DNA from: Tomitella biformata AHU 1821
Lineage (GTDB): Bacteria > Actinomycetota > Actinomycetes > Mycobacteriales > Mycobacteriaceae
Length of the DNA stretch: 64,000 nucleotides
Assembly: GCF_000524475.1 (NCBI RefSeq)
Contig: NZ_BAVQ01000084.1
Span: forward strand, 1-64,000
Direction of reading: 5' to 3'
Under the pieces are notes generated by a model that was given only the letters and a program-made list of their open reading frames with translations, did no database searches and was not told the DNA's origin. Positions within the stretch are counted from its first letter, which is position 1; each line of letters begins with the position of its first letter. The translations under genes were made by a program, and so were the position numbers. Below are positions 8,787-17,017 of the stretch, piece by piece.

Positions 8787-9410
8787 TTAGTCCTCGGGGA
8801 GCTCGGGGTCGTCCAGGCCGCGGGCGATGAGGGCGTCGCCGAGGGCGTCGGCGCGGCGCAGTGCACCGACGATCACCGGCACCACGAGCGCGCGCACGGA
8901 GAAGCCGAGGCCGCGGGCCTTGCGGGCCTGGGTGACGGTGCCGACGAGGTCGCCGAGCATGGGGATCGAGCGGATCGTCATGGCGAAGACCAGCCCCACC
9001 CGGTCGGGATCGACACCGAAGCGCCGTAGTGGCCCCAACATCCGGGTGGTGACATCGAGCATCTCCGTCACCTGCGTCGTCAGCGTGATGAGGGTGGCAG
9101 CCACCACGGAGAGCAGCAGCACGCCGCAGATCACGACCGCGCGCTGCCACGACGTCAAGAAGACTTGGAAGACGCCGATGATCACCAGCATCCAGAGCAG
9201 CGGCCGCACTTGCCTCAACACCAGGCTGAGACGCAGACGGGCGGTCGCGATCACCAGGAGCACGGTGGCGGCCGCGGGCAGCAACTGCCAGGGCTCGCGG
9301 ACCAGGATGCTCATCGCGACGATGCCCACCGCCAGGAGGACGATCTTTACCCCGGCCGGCGTGCGATGCACTAGGGAGTGTCCGGGCTGGAAGAGCCCGA
9401 GGGTGCTCAC
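8787..9410 (-). CDS. bioN: ECF transporter T component (BioN-type)
   Basis: A 207-residue membrane protein of the EcfT/CbiQ family, which couples ATP hydrolysis to movement of the substrate-binding S component. It has about five hydrophobic segments. The two coupling-helix Ala-Arg-Gly signatures are present: ARKARGL (near residue 163) and ALIARGL (near 195). The start ATG overlaps the bioM stop by 4 bp, so the two are translated together. It is the last gene of the bioY-bioM-bioN operon, the same order as corynebacterial bioYMN. The biotin assignment rests on bioY. Confidence 0.88.
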   Translation of the reverse strand: MSTLGLFQPGHSLVHRTPAGVKIVLLAVGIVAMSILVREPWQLLPAAATVLLVIATARLRLSLVLRQVRPLLWMLVIIGVFQVFLTSWQRAVVICGVLLLSVVAATLITLTTQVTEMLDVTTRMLGPLRRFGVDPDRVGLVFAMTIRSIPMLGDLVGTVTQARKARGLGFSVRALVVPVIVGALRRADALGDALIARGLDDPELPED

Positions 9411-10087
9411 CCGATGAGCTTCCGATAGAACTCGATGGCCGGCGCCGGGGCGTCGTCGGCGGCCACCTTGCCGTCGTCGATCACGAGCACCCGGTCGAAG
9501 TCAGCAACCAGCTCCAGGCTGTGGGTGACGACGACGACCTGTTGGGGAAGACGGCGCAGGATCTCGGCGAATCGCCGGGCATTACGCAGGTCGAGCAGCG
9601 TGGTCGGCTCGTCGGCCACCAGGATGTCGGGCTCCGTGACGAGGACCGCGGCGAGGGCGAGGAGCTGCTTCTGGCCACCAGAGAGCAGGTGGCAGGGGTG
9701 GTCGGCGTGGCCGGCGAGGTCGAACTGGGCCAGCACCTCGGCGACCCGCGCGGCACGCTCGGCCTTGCTCATCTTCGCGCGGCGCAGCGAGAAGCCGATG
9801 TCCTCGGCGACGGTGGGCATCACGATCTGGTGGTCGGGATCGGTGAAGACGAAGCCCACCCGTCGGCGGATGGCGGCGGCGCGCTTACGGGTGTCCTCGC
9901 CGTCGACGAGGACCCGGCCACGCTCCGGCAGGTGTAGGCCGTTGATCATCCGCGCGAGGGTCGACTTGCCGCTGCCGTTGCCGCCGATGATGCCTACTCG
10001 GTGCTCGGTGAGGGACAGGTCGATCCCGCGCAGCACCACTCGCTCGCCGAAATGGTGGTGGACATCCTCGAACTCGATCGTTGTCAA
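9407..10087 (-). CDS. bioM: ECF transporter ATPase (BioM-type)
   Basis: A 226-residue ABC ATPase. Walker A GGNGSGKST (residues 35-43), signature LSGGQKQLLALA, Walker B DILVADEPT, and the switch His in VVVTHSLEL are all intact. It powers the biotin ECF transporter and would act as a homodimer, because only one ATPase gene is present. It lies 31 bp downstream of bioY and overlaps bioN by 4 bp. Start ATG at 10087 is preceded by a spaced GGG run. Alone it could be any EcfA; the operon gives the substrate. Confidence 0.88.
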   Translation of the reverse strand: MTTIEFEDVHHHFGERVVLRGIDLSLTEHRVGIIGGNGSGKSTLARMINGLHLPERGRVLVDGEDTRKRAAAIRRRVGFVFTDPDHQIVMPTVAEDIGFSLRRAKMSKAERAARVAEVLAQFDLAGHADHPCHLLSGGQKQLLALAAVLVTEPDILVADEPTTLLDLRNARRFAEILRRLPQQVVVVTHSLELVADFDRVLVIDDGKVAADDAPAPAIEFYRKLIG

Positions 10088-10118
10088 CGTGGGCCCTGTC
10101 TACCGTGGTCGCTATAGC

Positions 10119-10739
10119 TCAAGCGGGCTGGCCGGCGGGCTCCGCGAAGGGGACGCGTTTGCTGCGGAAGGGCGTGATCAATCCCGGGTAGGACCGATGG
10201 ACCTGCGCGGCGACGAGCGCGGTGACCACGGCCTTGACGAGGTCGCCCGGAAGATAGAGGAAGTTGGTGGCGATCGCGGCGTTGAGGCTGAGATCCGCGC
10301 GCCAGACGAGGCCGACGACGCCGCAGGCGTACATCACCACGAGGCCGCCGATGATGTTGATGCCAATGCCCGCGACCACGTTGTAGCGCGGCATCAGCAC
10401 CTTCGTGAGTAGCCCGATCACGATCACGGCCGGGATCCAGCCGATCAGGTAGCCCGCGGTGGGCGAGACGATGGCAGTGAGGCCGCTGCGGCCGCCCGCC
10501 AGGATCGGCAGGCCGGCCATAGACAGCGCGATGACGACGAGGACCGACAGGCAGCCCTTGCGCGCGCCCAGGATGGCGCCGGCCAGCATGATGCCCATGC
10601 TCTGCAAGGTGATCGGGACACCCGACGTGCCGATGTTCAGCTGGCCCGGGAGTCCGAGAGCGACGATGAGGGCCGCGAAGACCGCAATCTGCGCAAGATC
10701 GCGCGCAGACAGTCGGACTGCGGAGGGAAAGGCGATCAC
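10119..10739 (-). CDS. bioY: Biotin ECF transporter S component BioY
   Basis: About 206 residues. BioY family membrane protein that binds biotin. Recognisable features are the conserved GTSGVPITLQSMGIMLAG stretch (near residue 40), LSMAGLPILAGGRSGL with SPTAGYLIGW (near 80-105), and six hydrophobic helices. I chose GTG 10739, with AGGAG 9 nt upstream; a longer reading that starts at 10943 adds 68 basic, low-complexity residues unlike the family. It is the first gene of bioY-bioM-bioN. The 221 bp upstream to the divergent small membrane gene should contain the promoter and any biotin operator; I could not recognise one. Confidence 0.9.
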   Translation of the reverse strand: MIAFPSAVRLSARDLAQIAVFAALIVALGLPGQLNIGTSGVPITLQSMGIMLAGAILGARKGCLSVLVVIALSMAGLPILAGGRSGLTAIVSPTAGYLIGWIPAVIVIGLLTKVLMPRYNVVAGIGINIIGGLVVMYACGVVGLVWRADLSLNAAIATNFLYLPGDLVKAVVTALVAAQVHRSYPGLITPFRSKRVPFAEPAGQPA

Positions 10740-10960
10740 GGTGGTGGGCTCCTGGCGTCGTGCGGTCGCCGGAGAACCGGCGAGATTGGCTATCAGCTTA
10801 TTGCGATGCCGGACACACCGACGGTCCTGGGTAGGGGTTTGCCCCGATCTTTCCCGGATCTTGGCCGTCGGCGGCGGCGCCGGACGGGGAAGGCAGGCAT
10901 GCTCGAGGGAAGAAGCGGCGAGGACAGCAGGTCCGGCCGGCACGGCAAATGGGGATTGGC

Positions 10961-11131
10961 ATGTTCTGGAAGGTTCTTGGCGCGATAGTGCTGGTATGGC
11001 TAGTGTTCGTCCTGTTGGGGTGGATCATCAAGGGGCTGTTCTGGATGATCACGATTGGGGTGATCGCCGTGGGCATCTACATCCTCTATAAGGCGATGAC
11101 CTCGGACTCGAAGGAGTCACAGCATCGGTGA
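10961..11131 (+). CDS. Small membrane protein, two hydrophobic segments
   Basis: A 56-residue protein, almost wholly hydrophobic (two helices, about 3-22 and 25-45), ending in a polar SDSKESQHR tail. I do not recognise a family. ATG 10961 has GGGGATT 6-7 nt upstream; an ATG at 10949 would overlap that sequence and lacks its own ribosome site. Its stop overlaps the next gene's start (GTGATG), so it looks co-translated with the LmbE-like deacetylase. The coupling, strong start and coherent helices support a real gene. Confidence 0.6.
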   Translation: MFWKVLGAIVLVWLVFVLLGWIIKGLFWMITIGVIAVGIYILYKAMTSDSKESQHR

Positions 11132-11889
11132 TGAGCGGTGGAAGGGTTGCCTTGAGCGATAGTGGATTGACGCCATTCCCAGAGGACTGGAGCCGCGCGC
11201 TGGTGCTCGTAGCGCATCCGGACGACGCGGAGTACGGGATCGCGCCCGCCGTCGCGAAATGGACGGCCGCCGGCAAGGACGTGCGGTACGTGCTGGCCAC
11301 CCGCGGCGAGGCGGGCATCGCCGGGCTGCCCCCGCACGAGTCGGGCCCGGTGCGCGAGGCGGAGCAGATCCGCTCGGCGGCGGTGGTCGGTGTGGACGTG
11401 GTCGAGTTCCTCGGCCACCCCGACGGCAGGCTGGAGGAGGGCCTGGCGCTGCGCCAGGACCTGGCGGCCGCGATCCGTCGGCACGAGCCCGAGCTGATCC
11501 TGACCCTCAATCACCGCGATCACGGCGCGGGCGGGCGCATCAACACCGCCGATCACCGGATCCTGGGCAGGTCGGTCTTCGACGCGACCGCCGATGCGGC
11601 GAACGAGTGGATCTTCCCGGAGCTCGCCGCCGACGGCTCGCGCCCATGGGCCGGCGTGCGGTGGATCGCGGTCGTCACGACGTCGCCGACGCACGCCCTG
11701 CCGGTGGACGACAAGTTCGTCGAGATCGCCGTCGACTCCCTGGCGGAGCACCGGCGCTACCTCGAGGCGCTCTCGGACGCGCCGGTGGAGGCGCAGGCCC
11801 GCGCGCAGGTCGAGAGGGTGACTGCGCCGCGGCCGGGATTCGGTGACGGGCCGGCCATCGCCTTCGAGCTGTTCCCCGTCGGGGGCTAG
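11128..11889 (+). CDS. PIG-L/LmbE family N-acetylglucosamine deacetylase-like protein
   Basis: About 253 residues. Zn-dependent de-N-acetylase fold shared by MshB, BshB and GlcNAc-PI deacetylase. The zinc motif AHPDDAE is at about residues 29-35, and a third metal ligand is likely His in TADHRI (near 145), after the conserved NHRDHGAGG loop. The start is uncertain: GTG 11128 or ATG 11131, both overlapping the upstream stop; TTG 11152 has a better ribosome site (GGAAGGG). It is followed 4 bp later by a FAD monooxygenase. The substrate is unknown; mycothiol-pathway MshB is a relative but not assumed here. Confidence 0.8.
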   Translation: MMSGGRVALSDSGLTPFPEDWSRALVLVAHPDDAEYGIAPAVAKWTAAGKDVRYVLATRGEAGIAGLPPHESGPVREAEQIRSAAVVGVDVVEFLGHPDGRLEEGLALRQDLAAAIRRHEPELILTLNHRDHGAGGRINTADHRILGRSVFDATADAANEWIFPELAADGSRPWAGVRWIAVVTTSPTHALPVDDKFVEIAVDSLAEHRRYLEALSDAPVEAQARAQVERVTAPRPGFGDGPAIAFELFPVGG

Positions 11890-11893
11890 CGGA

Positions 11894-13036
11894 GTGGCGA
11901 TAATCATTGTGGGCGCGGGCATCGCCGGACTGAGCCTCGCCGTCGGCCTACAGCGCGCGGGTGTTCCCGTCACCGTCGTGGAGGAGCGGGAGCACCTCGA
12001 CGGCGGTGCAGGCATCACGCTGTGGCCCAACGCGCTGGCGGCCCTCGACGATCTTGGGCTGGGCGCGCAGGTCCGCCGGACGGGCCGGCAGGTCAGCGCG
12101 GGCACGGTGGCGACCCCGCGGGGCCGCCGCATCCGGGAGCTCGATGAGGCGGATCTGGCCGCTGCGCTGGGTGAGCCGGTCATCGCGATCCATCGGCAGA
12201 CGCTCATGGATCTGCTCGTCGCCCACCTCCGGCCGGGCACTATCCGCTGGAGCGCTCCAGTCGCCGGGGTGCACGTGGCAGGCGGCCGGACGTTGGTCGA
12301 ACTCGCGGACGGAACCGAGTTGGCGGCCTCGGCGGTGGTGGGCGCGGACGGCATCCGCTCCGCCATCGCGAGGACTCTGAATCCTGGGCTGGCGATGGCA
12401 CACAGCGGCTTCACCGCGTGGCGCGGCGTGGCGGCGGTGGAACTCGACGGCGGCGGCCAGGTCTGGGGCAATGGCGCGGAGTTCGGGTGGGTGCCGCTGG
12501 CACAGGGACAGACCTACTGGTTCGCCGCGCGCCGCGCGCCCGAGGGCCAGGATCTGGGCCCGGCGGCGGAGTTGGCCCGGCTCCACCATGATTTCGGGCA
12601 CTGGGACGGTCCGGCCGCAGACCTGATCGCCGCCACGGCCCCGGACGGCCTCGCCCGCCATGACCTCCCCGACCGGCCGCTCGCGAAGCGCTGGCACGCT
12701 GGCTCCGTCGTGCTGATCGGGGATGCGGCCCACCCAATGCGGCCGAACCTGGGCCAGGGCGGCTGCCAGGGCGTCGAGGACGCGGCGGTGCTGAGCCGGC
12801 TGCTGGTCGGCGCGGCAGACCCGACCGCAGCGTGCGCGGAGTTCACCCGGCTCCGGCGACGCCGGGTGGTCGGAGTGGCGCGCCAATCCTGGTTTTTGGG
12901 GACGATGATCGGGCTCCGCCCGCACGCGGCCGCCAGCGCGCTCTTCCGGGCGAGCTCCTGGCTGCCGCAGCGGCTCCTGCTGGGTCAGATCGCCACGGTC
13001 GCCAGCGCCGACGCTTACCAAAAGGCCCGCAGATAG
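11894..13036 (+). CDS. FAD-dependent aromatic-ring-type monooxygenase
   Basis: About 380 residues. Group A flavin monooxygenase of the PHBH fold. The Rossmann GAGIAG (near residue 8), the DG motif GADGIRSAIAR (near 155) and the GD motif LIGDAAHPMRPNLGQGGCQG (near 275) are all present. GTG 11894 starts only 4 bp after the deacetylase stop, so the genes are probably one operon. Relatives hydroxylate salicylate, 3-hydroxybenzoate or tailor polyketides; sequence does not say which applies. The last 15 residues (ASADAYQKARR) resemble other actinobacterial members. Confidence 0.85.
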   Translation: MAIIIVGAGIAGLSLAVGLQRAGVPVTVVEEREHLDGGAGITLWPNALAALDDLGLGAQVRRTGRQVSAGTVATPRGRRIRELDEADLAAALGEPVIAIHRQTLMDLLVAHLRPGTIRWSAPVAGVHVAGGRTLVELADGTELAASAVVGADGIRSAIARTLNPGLAMAHSGFTAWRGVAAVELDGGGQVWGNGAEFGWVPLAQGQTYWFAARRAPEGQDLGPAAELARLHHDFGHWDGPAADLIAATAPDGLARHDLPDRPLAKRWHAGSVVLIGDAAHPMRPNLGQGGCQGVEDAAVLSRLLVGAADPTAACAEFTRLRRRRVVGVARQSWFLGTMIGLRPHAAASALFRASSWLPQRLLLGQIATVASADAYQKARR

Positions 13037-13071
13037 GTGGCGGCCTTTACCGGATGTGGGATGGTTGCCCG

Positions 13072-14244
13072 ATGCGAGTAGCGGTGGTGGCCGGACCAGA
13101 GGCGGGGCATGCGATCCCCGCGATTGAACTGTGCAGGAGGCTGGTCGCGGCGGGGGACTCGGCGGTGCTGCTGTCCGGAACACGGTGGGCGGACGCGGCC
13201 GCCACGGAGGGCTTCGAGTTCATCGAGCTCAAGGGCTTGGCCCCGCGGCCGGGGGATGACGACGCCGACGAAGGCGCGAAACTGCATGGCCGGGCGGCGC
13301 ACGTGTCCACCGAGATCCTGGCGGACCTGCGGGCCATCGCGCCGGACCTGGTTGTCTCCGACACGATCACCGTCGGCGGCGGCCTCGCGGCTGAGCGCCT
13401 CGGCATCCCCTGGGTGGAGCTGGTGCCGCATCCGCTCTACCTGCCCTCGAAGGGGTTGCCTCCCCTCGGCAGCGGACTCGCGCCCGGCGTGGGCGTCCGG
13501 GGCCGGATCCGCGACGTCGTGCTGCGCGCGATGACCGATGCCTCGATGCGCCGCGGCGCCAAAGCGCAGCGGGCAGCACGGCTGAGTGTGGGCTTGCCCG
13601 CCGCCGGCCGCGGGCCCGTCGCGCGGCTGATCGCGACTCTGCCCGCGCTCGAGGTGCCGCGCCCGGACTGGCCGGACAACGCCTATGTGGTGGGCCCGCT
13701 GGTCTGGGATCCGACGACCGAGGAGATGGACCTGCCGCCCGGATCGGAGCCGCTGATCCTCGTGGCCCCATCGACCGCCACGAACGACGACAAGCCCCTC
13801 GCCGAGGCCGCGCTCGGCGCACTCGCGCCGGAGCTGATGGGGGAGCACCCGGTGCGGGTCGCCATCACCACGTTCGGGCCGATCCCTTCCGCGGTGCCGG
13901 AGTGGGCGCGTGCGGGCCGGAGCCGCCAGGAGCAGGCGCTTAAAGAGGCAGCGGTCGTCGTGTGCGGGGCCGGCCACGGAATGCTGGCCAAGGCGCTGCT
14001 CGCCGGCGCCCCGGTGGTGGCGGTGCCGGGGGGCGGGGACCAGTGGGAGCTCGCGCGCCGGGCGGAGCGGGCCGGATACGCGGTGTTGGTCAAGCCACTG
14101 ACGGAGGAGGCGCTCACCGCCGCTGTACGCACGATCCTGGCGGACTACGAGCGCTACAGCGCCGCCGCCGTGCGGGCACAGCGCGGCGCGGATGCGGTGG
14201 TCGACGCGGTGGCGGTGTGCCGCCGTGCCGCCGGTGTCGCCTGA
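13072..14244 (+). CDS. UGT-type glycosyltransferase (Rv2739c-like)
   Basis: About 390 residues. GT1/MGT family fold. The N-terminal acceptor domain begins VAVVAGPEAGHAIPAIELCRRL; the C-terminal donor-sugar site is the CGAGHGMLAKALLAG and PVVAVPGGGDQWELARR region (near 305-335), equivalent to the HGGxGT...DQ motif of this family. I chose ATG 13072; ATG 13054 in frame is possible. It sits directly upstream of DUF3046 and recA, exactly as Rv2739c does in M. tuberculosis. The acceptor is unknown. The adjacent deacetylase and monooxygenase could act on the same molecule, but that is speculation. Confidence 0.82.
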   Translation: MRVAVVAGPEAGHAIPAIELCRRLVAAGDSAVLLSGTRWADAAATEGFEFIELKGLAPRPGDDDADEGAKLHGRAAHVSTEILADLRAIAPDLVVSDTITVGGGLAAERLGIPWVELVPHPLYLPSKGLPPLGSGLAPGVGVRGRIRDVVLRAMTDASMRRGAKAQRAARLSVGLPAAGRGPVARLIATLPALEVPRPDWPDNAYVVGPLVWDPTTEEMDLPPGSEPLILVAPSTATNDDKPLAEAALGALAPELMGEHPVRVAITTFGPIPSAVPEWARAGRSRQEQALKEAAVVVCGAGHGMLAKALLAGAPVVAVPGGGDQWELARRAERAGYAVLVKPLTEEALTAAVRTILADYERYSAAAVRAQRGADAVVDAVAVCRRAAGVA

Positions 14245-14268
14245 GCCCGCACGCGCTACCGTTGGCCG

Positions 14269-14463
14269 GTGCGACTAACACAGTTCCAAGAGTTGATCGA
14301 CGAGGAGTTCGGCCGGATCCGCGGCGGCTCGATGCTGGTGGACCATGTGCTCACCGATCTCAATGGCCAGACCGCGAAGCAGGCTCTAGAGGCCGGGGTG
14401 GAGCCCCGGGATATCTGGCGGGCGCTGTGCCGGGACTTCGAGGTCCCCAAAACCCGCTGGTGA
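14269..14463 (+). CDS. DUF3046 protein
   Basis: A 64-residue conserved actinobacterial protein (DUF3046, Rv2738c) always found beside recA. The sequence RLTQFQELIDEEFG, then GGSMLVDHVL and AGVEPRDIWRALC, is typical of the family. Function is not known; a link to recombination is suggested only by synteny. The start GTG has no Shine-Dalgarno; TACCGT (14257-14262) lies 6 nt before it, which predicts a leaderless transcript separate from the upstream glycosyltransferase. Confidence 0.9.
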   Translation: MRLTQFQELIDEEFGRIRGGSMLVDHVLTDLNGQTAKQALEAGVEPRDIWRALCRDFEVPKTRW

Positions 14464-14513
14464 GAGCCTTTCTATGAATTATCTTCGCGAACATGTTCGG
14501 CGTGTCGTCGCCG

Positions 14514-14529
14514 TCGAACACGCGTTCGT
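14514..14529. promoter_or_regulatory. LexA (SOS) box upstream of recA
   Basis: TCGAAC-ACGC-GTTCGT matches the mycobacterial SOS box TCGAAC-N4-GTTCGA at 15 of the 16 positions, counting the free N4. It lies about 230 bp before the recA ATG. A separate 12-bp palindrome CGAACATGTTCG at 14488-14499 has the wrong spacing (2 instead of 4) for the same site. LexA control of recA is established in this group. Confidence 0.85.
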
Positions 14530-14640
14530 CTATGCTGGTGCGTAGGCGGCGATCCGGTGCCGTGGGATTTCCTCGGCGGAAGTCTCCACAGGCGGGGCTG
14601 TATCCACAACCGAGGCCTTCGAGGGCCGCAGAACTGAAAA

Positions 14641-14663
14641 TTGTCAGTGCCCGCATCTACTCT
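14641..14663 (+). promoter_or_regulatory. RecA-NDp (PafBC-dependent) promoter of recA
   Basis: TTGTCAGTG (14641-14649), 8 nt, then TACTCT (14658-14663). This is an exact match to the LexA-independent DNA-damage promoter motif tTGTCRgtg-N8-TAnnnT of mycobacterial recA, which is driven by the PafBC activator. It lies about 97 bp before the recA start and downstream of the SOS box, so recA has both damage circuits. Confidence 0.85.
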
Positions 14664-14759
14664 GACGGCACTGCACGAATTCCACAGACCTAGGCAGACG
14701 GCAACAGCAATGGGGCGCAATCTCATGGCCGCGGCGCACACGCCAAGAACGGAGACATC

Positions 14760-15815
14760 ATGGCGAAGGTAAGTAACGACCGCAATAAGGCGCTGGAGCT
14801 GGCGCTGGCGCAGATCGACAAGAACTTCGGCAAGGGCTCGGTGATGCGACTGGGCGAGGAGTCGCACCAGCCGATCGCGGTGATCCCGACGGGGTCGATC
14901 GCCCTGGATGTGGCGCTGGGCATTGGCGGGTTCCCCCGCGGCCGGGTCGTCGAGATCTACGGCCCGGAGTCCTCTGGTAAGACGACGGTGGCGCTGCACG
15001 CGGTGGCCGAGGCGCAGAAGGCCGGCGGGATCGCCGCCTTCATCGATGCGGAGCATGCCCTGGATCCCGAGTACGCGCGCAATCTCGGCGTGGACACCGA
15101 CGCCCTGCTGGTCTCGCAGCCGGACACCGGCGAGCAGGCCCTGGAGATCGCGGACATGCTGATCCGCTCGGGTGCCATCGACATCCTCGTGATCGACTCC
15201 GTGGCGGCCCTGGTGCCGCGTGCGGAGATCGAGGGCGAGATGGGCGATAGCCACGTGGGACTGCAGGCTCGGCTGATGAGCCAGGCGCTGCGAAAGATGG
15301 CGGGCGCCATCAACAACTCGGGCACCACCGCGATCTTCATCAACCAGCTGCGCGAGAAGATCGGCGTGATGTTCGGCTCCCCGGAGACCACCACCGGCGG
15401 CAAGGCGCTGAAGTTCTACGCCTCCGTCCGCCTGGACGTCCGACGGATCGAGACGCTCAAGGACGGCACCGACGCGATCGGCAACCGCACACGGGTCAAG
15501 GTCGTCAAGAACAAGGTCGCGCCCCCGTTCAAGCAGGCCGAGTTCGACATTCTGTACGGCCAGGGCATCAGCAAAGAGGGCTCGCTGGTGGACATGGGCG
15601 TGGAGCAGGGCTTCGTCCGCAAGTCCGGGTCCTGGTACACCTACGAGGGCGATCAGCTGGGGCAGGGCAAGGACAACGCCCGCAAGTACCTGCTGGAGCA
15701 CATCGACGTGCGTGACGAGATCGAGAAGAAGATTAAGGAGAAGCTCGGCATCGGCGCCGTACTGACCGACGATGCCACAATCGCAACCGCAGACGCCGCG
15801 CCCGTCGAGTTCTGA
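14760..15815 (+). CDS. recA: Recombinase RecA
   Basis: A 351-residue RecA, full length for the family. Walker [10 protein letters not shown] (near residue 66-74), Walker B with IDSVAALVP, the L1/L2 DNA-binding loops ([36 protein letters not shown]) and the C-terminal domain are intact. It catalyses strand exchange and LexA self-cleavage. No intein interrupts it, unlike M. tuberculosis RecA. The ATG follows GGAGA. Two damage-responsive elements lie in the 296-bp upstream region. recX follows. Confidence 0.99.
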   Translation: MAKVSNDRNKALELALAQIDKNFGKGSVMRLGEESHQPIAVIPTGSIALDVALGIGGFPRGRVVEIYGPESSGKTTVALHAVAEAQKAGGIAAFIDAEHALDPEYARNLGVDTDALLVSQPDTGEQALEIADMLIRSGAIDILVIDSVAALVPRAEIEGEMGDSHVGLQARLMSQALRKMAGAINNSGTTAIFINQLREKIGVMFGSPETTTGGKALKFYASVRLDVRRIETLKDGTDAIGNRTRVKVVKNKVAPPFKQAEFDILYGQGISKEGSLVDMGVEQGFVRKSGSWYTYEGDQLGQGKDNARKYLLEHIDVRDEIEKKIKEKLGIGAVLTDDATIATADAAPVEF

Positions 15816-15831
15816 GGATCGGATCGGAGCA

Positions 15832-16845
15832 ATGGGACCTGAACCCGTCAGCTCTGATCCGGGGGTGAATTCGCTCGGTCCGGAACAAGCCGCGCTGGCC
15901 TGGTCAAGGCTGGAGCGGATCTTCGGCGATAGTGCCCAACCGCAGGGGCCTGCCCTCTCGCCGAGGGAGCGCCCACGGGCCAAGCACACGCGCTCCCCGG
16001 GCAGGACCACGCCAGACAGTCTCGCTTCGCGCGCTGACGTGGCGGGGACCATCGACGACCCGGCAATGCCAGAGTGGGCTAGGCCGGTCGGCTCCGCGCC
16101 GAGGCAGTCGACCGGGACCGTAGCCAAGACCGGCACGGGGGAGCGCGAGCAGCCTGGACCCCTGCCGGGCGATGCGGAGCTGGGCTCTGCCAAGACCTTG
16201 CCCCGAGGCTCACAGTCGGGTCGATCCGCGGCCCGCCGACGGCGTCCCGGCGAGGGGGACGCCGACTACCGCGAAGCCGACGACACGCAGATCGGCTCGC
16301 CCCGGCCCGGACGCGACAGCCGGGCGGGCCGCGAGGCTCCCACAGGGGAAGACGATCCAGCCAAGGCCTACGACTCCTGCTTGCGGTTGCTCGGCGCTCG
16401 CGCGCGCAGCCGCGGAGAGCTGGTAGACCGGCTCACGCAGCGCGGTTTCTCAGAGGACGTCGTGGCAGAGGTGACCGGGCGGCTTGAGCGCGAGCAGCTC
16501 ATCGACGACGCGGACTTCGCCGACCAGTGGGTGCACTTCCGGCATCGGGACGGCGGCAAGGCGAAGCGTGCGTTGGCCCAGGAGCTGCGGCACAAGGGTG
16601 TCGCGGACGATGTGGCGGCGATAGCGCTGGAGCAGATCTCCGCGGGGGACGAGGCGGAGCGCGCGGCCGAGCTGGTGCGCAGAAAGCTCTCCCGCAAAGC
16701 CGTGGACCCGAACCTGGAGACTGCGCAGCGAGAGAAGGAGATGCGCCGGCTCGTCGGGATGCTGGCCCGCAAGGGCTATTCCGCGGGACTCGCCTACCGC
16801 GTGGTGAAGGAAGCCTGGGCGGCGCGCGCTGAAAGCGCAGACTGA
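15832..16845 (+). CDS. recX: RecA regulator RecX with long disordered N-terminal extension
   Basis: About 337 residues. The RecX core (three-helix repeats that bind inside the RecA filament groove and inhibit it) occupies the last 165 residues, from YDSCLRLLGARARSRGELVDRL to LAYRVVKEAW. That core alone equals a usual RecX. It is preceded by about 170 residues rich in Pro, Ser, Arg, Gly and charge, with no visible fold. I chose ATG 15832, after GGAG 6 nt upstream; an ATG at 15772 would overlap recA by 44 bp. It is in the recA operon. Confidence 0.93.
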   Translation: MGPEPVSSDPGVNSLGPEQAALAWSRLERIFGDSAQPQGPALSPRERPRAKHTRSPGRTTPDSLASRADVAGTIDDPAMPEWARPVGSAPRQSTGTVAKTGTGEREQPGPLPGDAELGSAKTLPRGSQSGRSAARRRRPGEGDADYREADDTQIGSPRPGRDSRAGREAPTGEDDPAKAYDSCLRLLGARARSRGELVDRLTQRGFSEDVVAEVTGRLEREQLIDDADFADQWVHFRHRDGGKAKRALAQELRHKGVADDVAAIALEQISAGDEAERAAELVRRKLSRKAVDPNLETAQREKEMRRLVGMLARKGYSAGLAYRVVKEAWAARAESAD

Positions 16846-16941
16846 GCCACTCGCTGGAATTGGTCACCCACGACGACATCACCTTCCACGGTCCGCTCGC
16901 GGCGCTATCCGGGCTGACGATCGCCCGTCGAGCACGGCGGA

Positions 16942-17000
16942 CCGAGCAATGGCTACGGCCCCACCCGGAATGATTGGGTGGGGCCGTAGCCATTGCTCGG
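16942..17000. terminator. Perfect 25-bp inverted repeat between recX and gluD
   Basis: Arms 16942-16966 and 16976-17000 are perfect reverse complements over 25 bp (CCGAGCAATGGC... and ...GCCATTGCTCGG) around a 9-nt loop GGAATGATT. It lies 97 bp after recX and 17 bp after the gluD stop on the other strand. It most likely terminates both convergent operons. No T-tract follows on either side. Confidence 0.8.
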
Positions 17001-17017
17001 TGGAGATTCCAGCCGGG

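Noticed and set aside
10740-10960. BioQ or BirA operator upstream of bioY
   Set aside because: No TGAAC-N3-GTTAC-type or other convincing palindrome in the region.
14488-14499. CGAACATGTTCG palindrome upstream of recA as a second SOS box
   Set aside because: Perfect palindrome, but the half-sites are 2 bp apart instead of 4, so it does not fit the LexA box.
14760-15815. Intein in RecA
   Set aside because: Mycobacterial RecA can carry one; here all 351 codons align with RecA without an insertion.
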